Shown: positions 35,124 to 36,074 of the stretch, one piece after another
Layout of the letters: every line of letters starts with the position of its first letter
Position numbering within the stretch: position 1 is the stretch's first letter
Assembly: GCA_945877545.1 (NCBI GenBank)
Contig: CAMCSO010000009.1
Location: forward strand, 1-36,074
Reading direction: 5' to 3'
Origin: Bifidobacterium breve
GTDB lineage: Bacteria; Actinomycetota; Actinomycetes; S36-B12
Length of the DNA: 36,074 nucleotides
Notes under the pieces: model-generated
Databases searched by the model: none
What the model saw: only the letters and a program-made list of their open reading frames with translations
Told to the model about the DNA's origin: nothing
Program-made: the position numbers and the translations under genes

Positions 35124-35504
35124 ACTGTGGCAGGGAGGTTTGGACGACGTCATCGTGAGCCTTGATGAGTCGGTGGAGCGCGAGGTCTTTGAAGAACTTC
35201 AGGGTCGGTGGCGAAATCGGTGCGGATCTCGCGTTCGAGCCGACCCAGCGCGCTGCTCCGATTGAAATCACCGTGTTTTCACGGTGGCGCGTCCGCCTTG
35301 ACTGAAATTATGCTGGGCACCTTCGAACGTCGAATGGGATCAATTCCCAGTGAGGAACCATCAACGTTGGCTGCCCAATCGAGGCCCTTGGCGGGCCATG
35401 CGTTCGATTCAGCCTCGCTACCAGAGGCAGTCGACCGAGTGCTGCACTGGTTCCAACGTCACCTCGTCACCGCGAGTGTGCTGTTCCGGCGCCGGCCGGG
35501 ACGC
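35124..35504. other. Intergenic stretch before the delta-60 protein
   Basis: This 381-bp stretch contains no convincing gene. A reading frame on the plus strand stays open from ATG 35310 into the signal-peptide start at 35505, giving up to 65 extra N-terminal residues with moderately biased codons, so part of it may be coding. A perfect 7-bp hairpin (CACCGTG-TTTT-CACGGTG) lies at 35269-35286. Short antisense frames at 35032-35271 look random. Confidence 0.45.
35269..35286. terminator. Hairpin downstream of the kinase pair
   Basis: CACCGTG, TTTT and CACGGTG form a perfect 7-bp stem with a four-base loop, 145 bp after the second kinase stop. No U tract follows. It may end the kinase operon. 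Confidence 0.35.
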
Positions 35505-36074
35505 ATGGGTTCATGGCGGAGGGTATCCGCTGCACTGGTCGTCGCACTTGTCGTCACACTGCTCCTGAAACCACCGGCGTACGCGGCCGACGACGGCAGT
35601 TTGGACGCAGCATTCACCACAGCCAACGGCACCGGCGCGAACAGTGACATGCGATCAATTGCAGTGCAGGCAGACCAGAAGTCCGTCATCGGCGGCAACT
35701 TCACCGACTGGAACGGCACCACCGCCGGACGGGTCGTTCGACTGAACACGGATGGCAGCCTTGACACGGCGTTCACCACGAACACCGGCACCGGCGCCAG
35801 CGGTTCCGTGTGGTCCATTGCGGTGCAGGCAGACCAGAAACTCGTCATCGGCGGATTCTTCGCCACTTGGAACGGCGCTACCGTCGAGAGGCTGGTTCGA
35901 CTTAACACGGATGGCACCCATGACACGGCCTTCACCACGAACACCGGCGCGGGCGCGAATGGGTCCGTATGGTCGGTGGCGGTGCAGGCAGACCAGAAGA
36001 TCGTCATCGGCGGCGACTTCACCACCTGGAACGGTGCCGCCGCCGGAGGCGTCGTTCGACTGAACGCGAACGGC
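35505..36074 (+). CDS. Exported delta-60 repeat (DUF5122) protein, 3' end beyond window
   Basis: At least 190 residues are visible and the frame is still open at the window end. A Sec signal peptide follows the ATG at 35505: basic SWRR, hydrophobic core VSAALVVALVVTLLL, and a probable cleavage after AYA (residue ~28). Then come 53-residue (159-bp) repeats with the consensus VRLNTDGSLDTAFTTNTGTG, followed by SIAVQADQKLVIGGFF, T-x-W-NG and RLVRL. This is the DUF5122 beta-propeller-like repeat of long exported actinobacterial proteins. In-frame ATGs at 35310 and 35334 would add a 57-65 residue cytosolic tail. Neither start has a strong SD. Confidence 0.78.
   Translation, partial: MGSWRRVSAALVVALVVTLLLKPPAYAADDGSLDAAFTTANGTGANSDMRSIAVQADQKSVIGGNFTDWNGTTAGRVVRLNTDGSLDTAFTTNTGTGASGSVWSIAVQADQKLVIGGFFATWNGATVERLVRLNTDGTHDTAFTTNTGAGANGSVWSVAVQADQKIVIGGDFTTWNGAAAGGVVRLNANG
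35661..36074 (+). repeat. 159-bp tandem coding repeats (delta-60 units)
   Basis: The near-identical phrase GC[AG]GTGCAGGCAGACCAGAA starts at 35661, 35820 and 35979, exactly 159 bp apart. Each unit codes for one 53-residue delta-60 repeat. The array continues past the window end. Confidence 0.85.

Noticed and set aside
35032-35271. 79-aa minus-strand frame at the kinase 3' end
   Set aside because: I considered a transposase or other remnant, but no family phrase is recognisable and half of it is antisense to the kinase.

Overview
The window is high-GC chromosomal DNA from an actinobacterium (class Actinomycetes). The evidence is a run of families largely confined to that class: SepH, DUF4193, DUF4235, DUF3093, DUF3710, DUF3159, DUF3000 and DUF4916-type NUDIX, arranged around dut, two TrkA-type genes, an RNA methyltransferase, aconitase and dxs. 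From memory the gene order resembles the M. tuberculosis Rv2680-Rv2701c neighbourhood. The species cannot be named from sequence alone; an uncultured aquatic lineage is a guess. No rRNA, tRNA, CRISPR array, IS element or phage gene was recognised.

Layout. 1-5.2 kb: 3' end of an alkaline-phosphatase/PDE superfamily gene, thymidine kinase, sepH and an MFS transporter on the minus strand, an inositol-monophosphatase-family enzyme and a gamma-carbonic anhydrase. 5.2-9.2 kb: DUF4193, DUF4235, DUF3093, a hotdog thioesterase, then the tightly packed dut-DUF3710-OB-fold-DUF3159 run. 9.2-12.5 kb: two RCK/TrkA proteins divergent from a KimA/YdaO-like APC transporter, probably a potassium module. 12.5-18.8 kb: a TrmA-type RNA methyltransferase, acnA, a small conserved protein and dxs.

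18.8-21.9 kb is a small accessory island. It holds four exported proteins (three with lipoboxes) around an orphan NarL/LuxR response regulator. A shared CCCCTGAATAG element lies 48-49 bp upstream of -10-like hexamers in front of two of the exported-protein genes. 21.9-25.3 kb is a fadA-fadB beta-oxidation operon with a TetR-like operator. 25.3-30.5 kb returns to housekeeping genes: RNase D/HRDC, DUF3000, EamA transporter, msrB, NUDIX, LapA-like protein and acyl-ACP desaturase.

30.5-31.3 kb is a zone of gene decay with a frameshifted ACT-domain gene and a collapsed phytanoyl-CoA dioxygenase gene. 31.4-35.1 kb carries two tandem paralogous eight-TM histidine-kinase-like proteins. The upstream one has lost the phospho-acceptor His and the N-box Glu; the downstream one keeps both. 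The window ends inside an exported protein made of 53-residue delta-60 (DUF5122) repeats.

Many promoters look leaderless: a TANNNT hexamer stands 6-8 nt before the start codon at eight genes.
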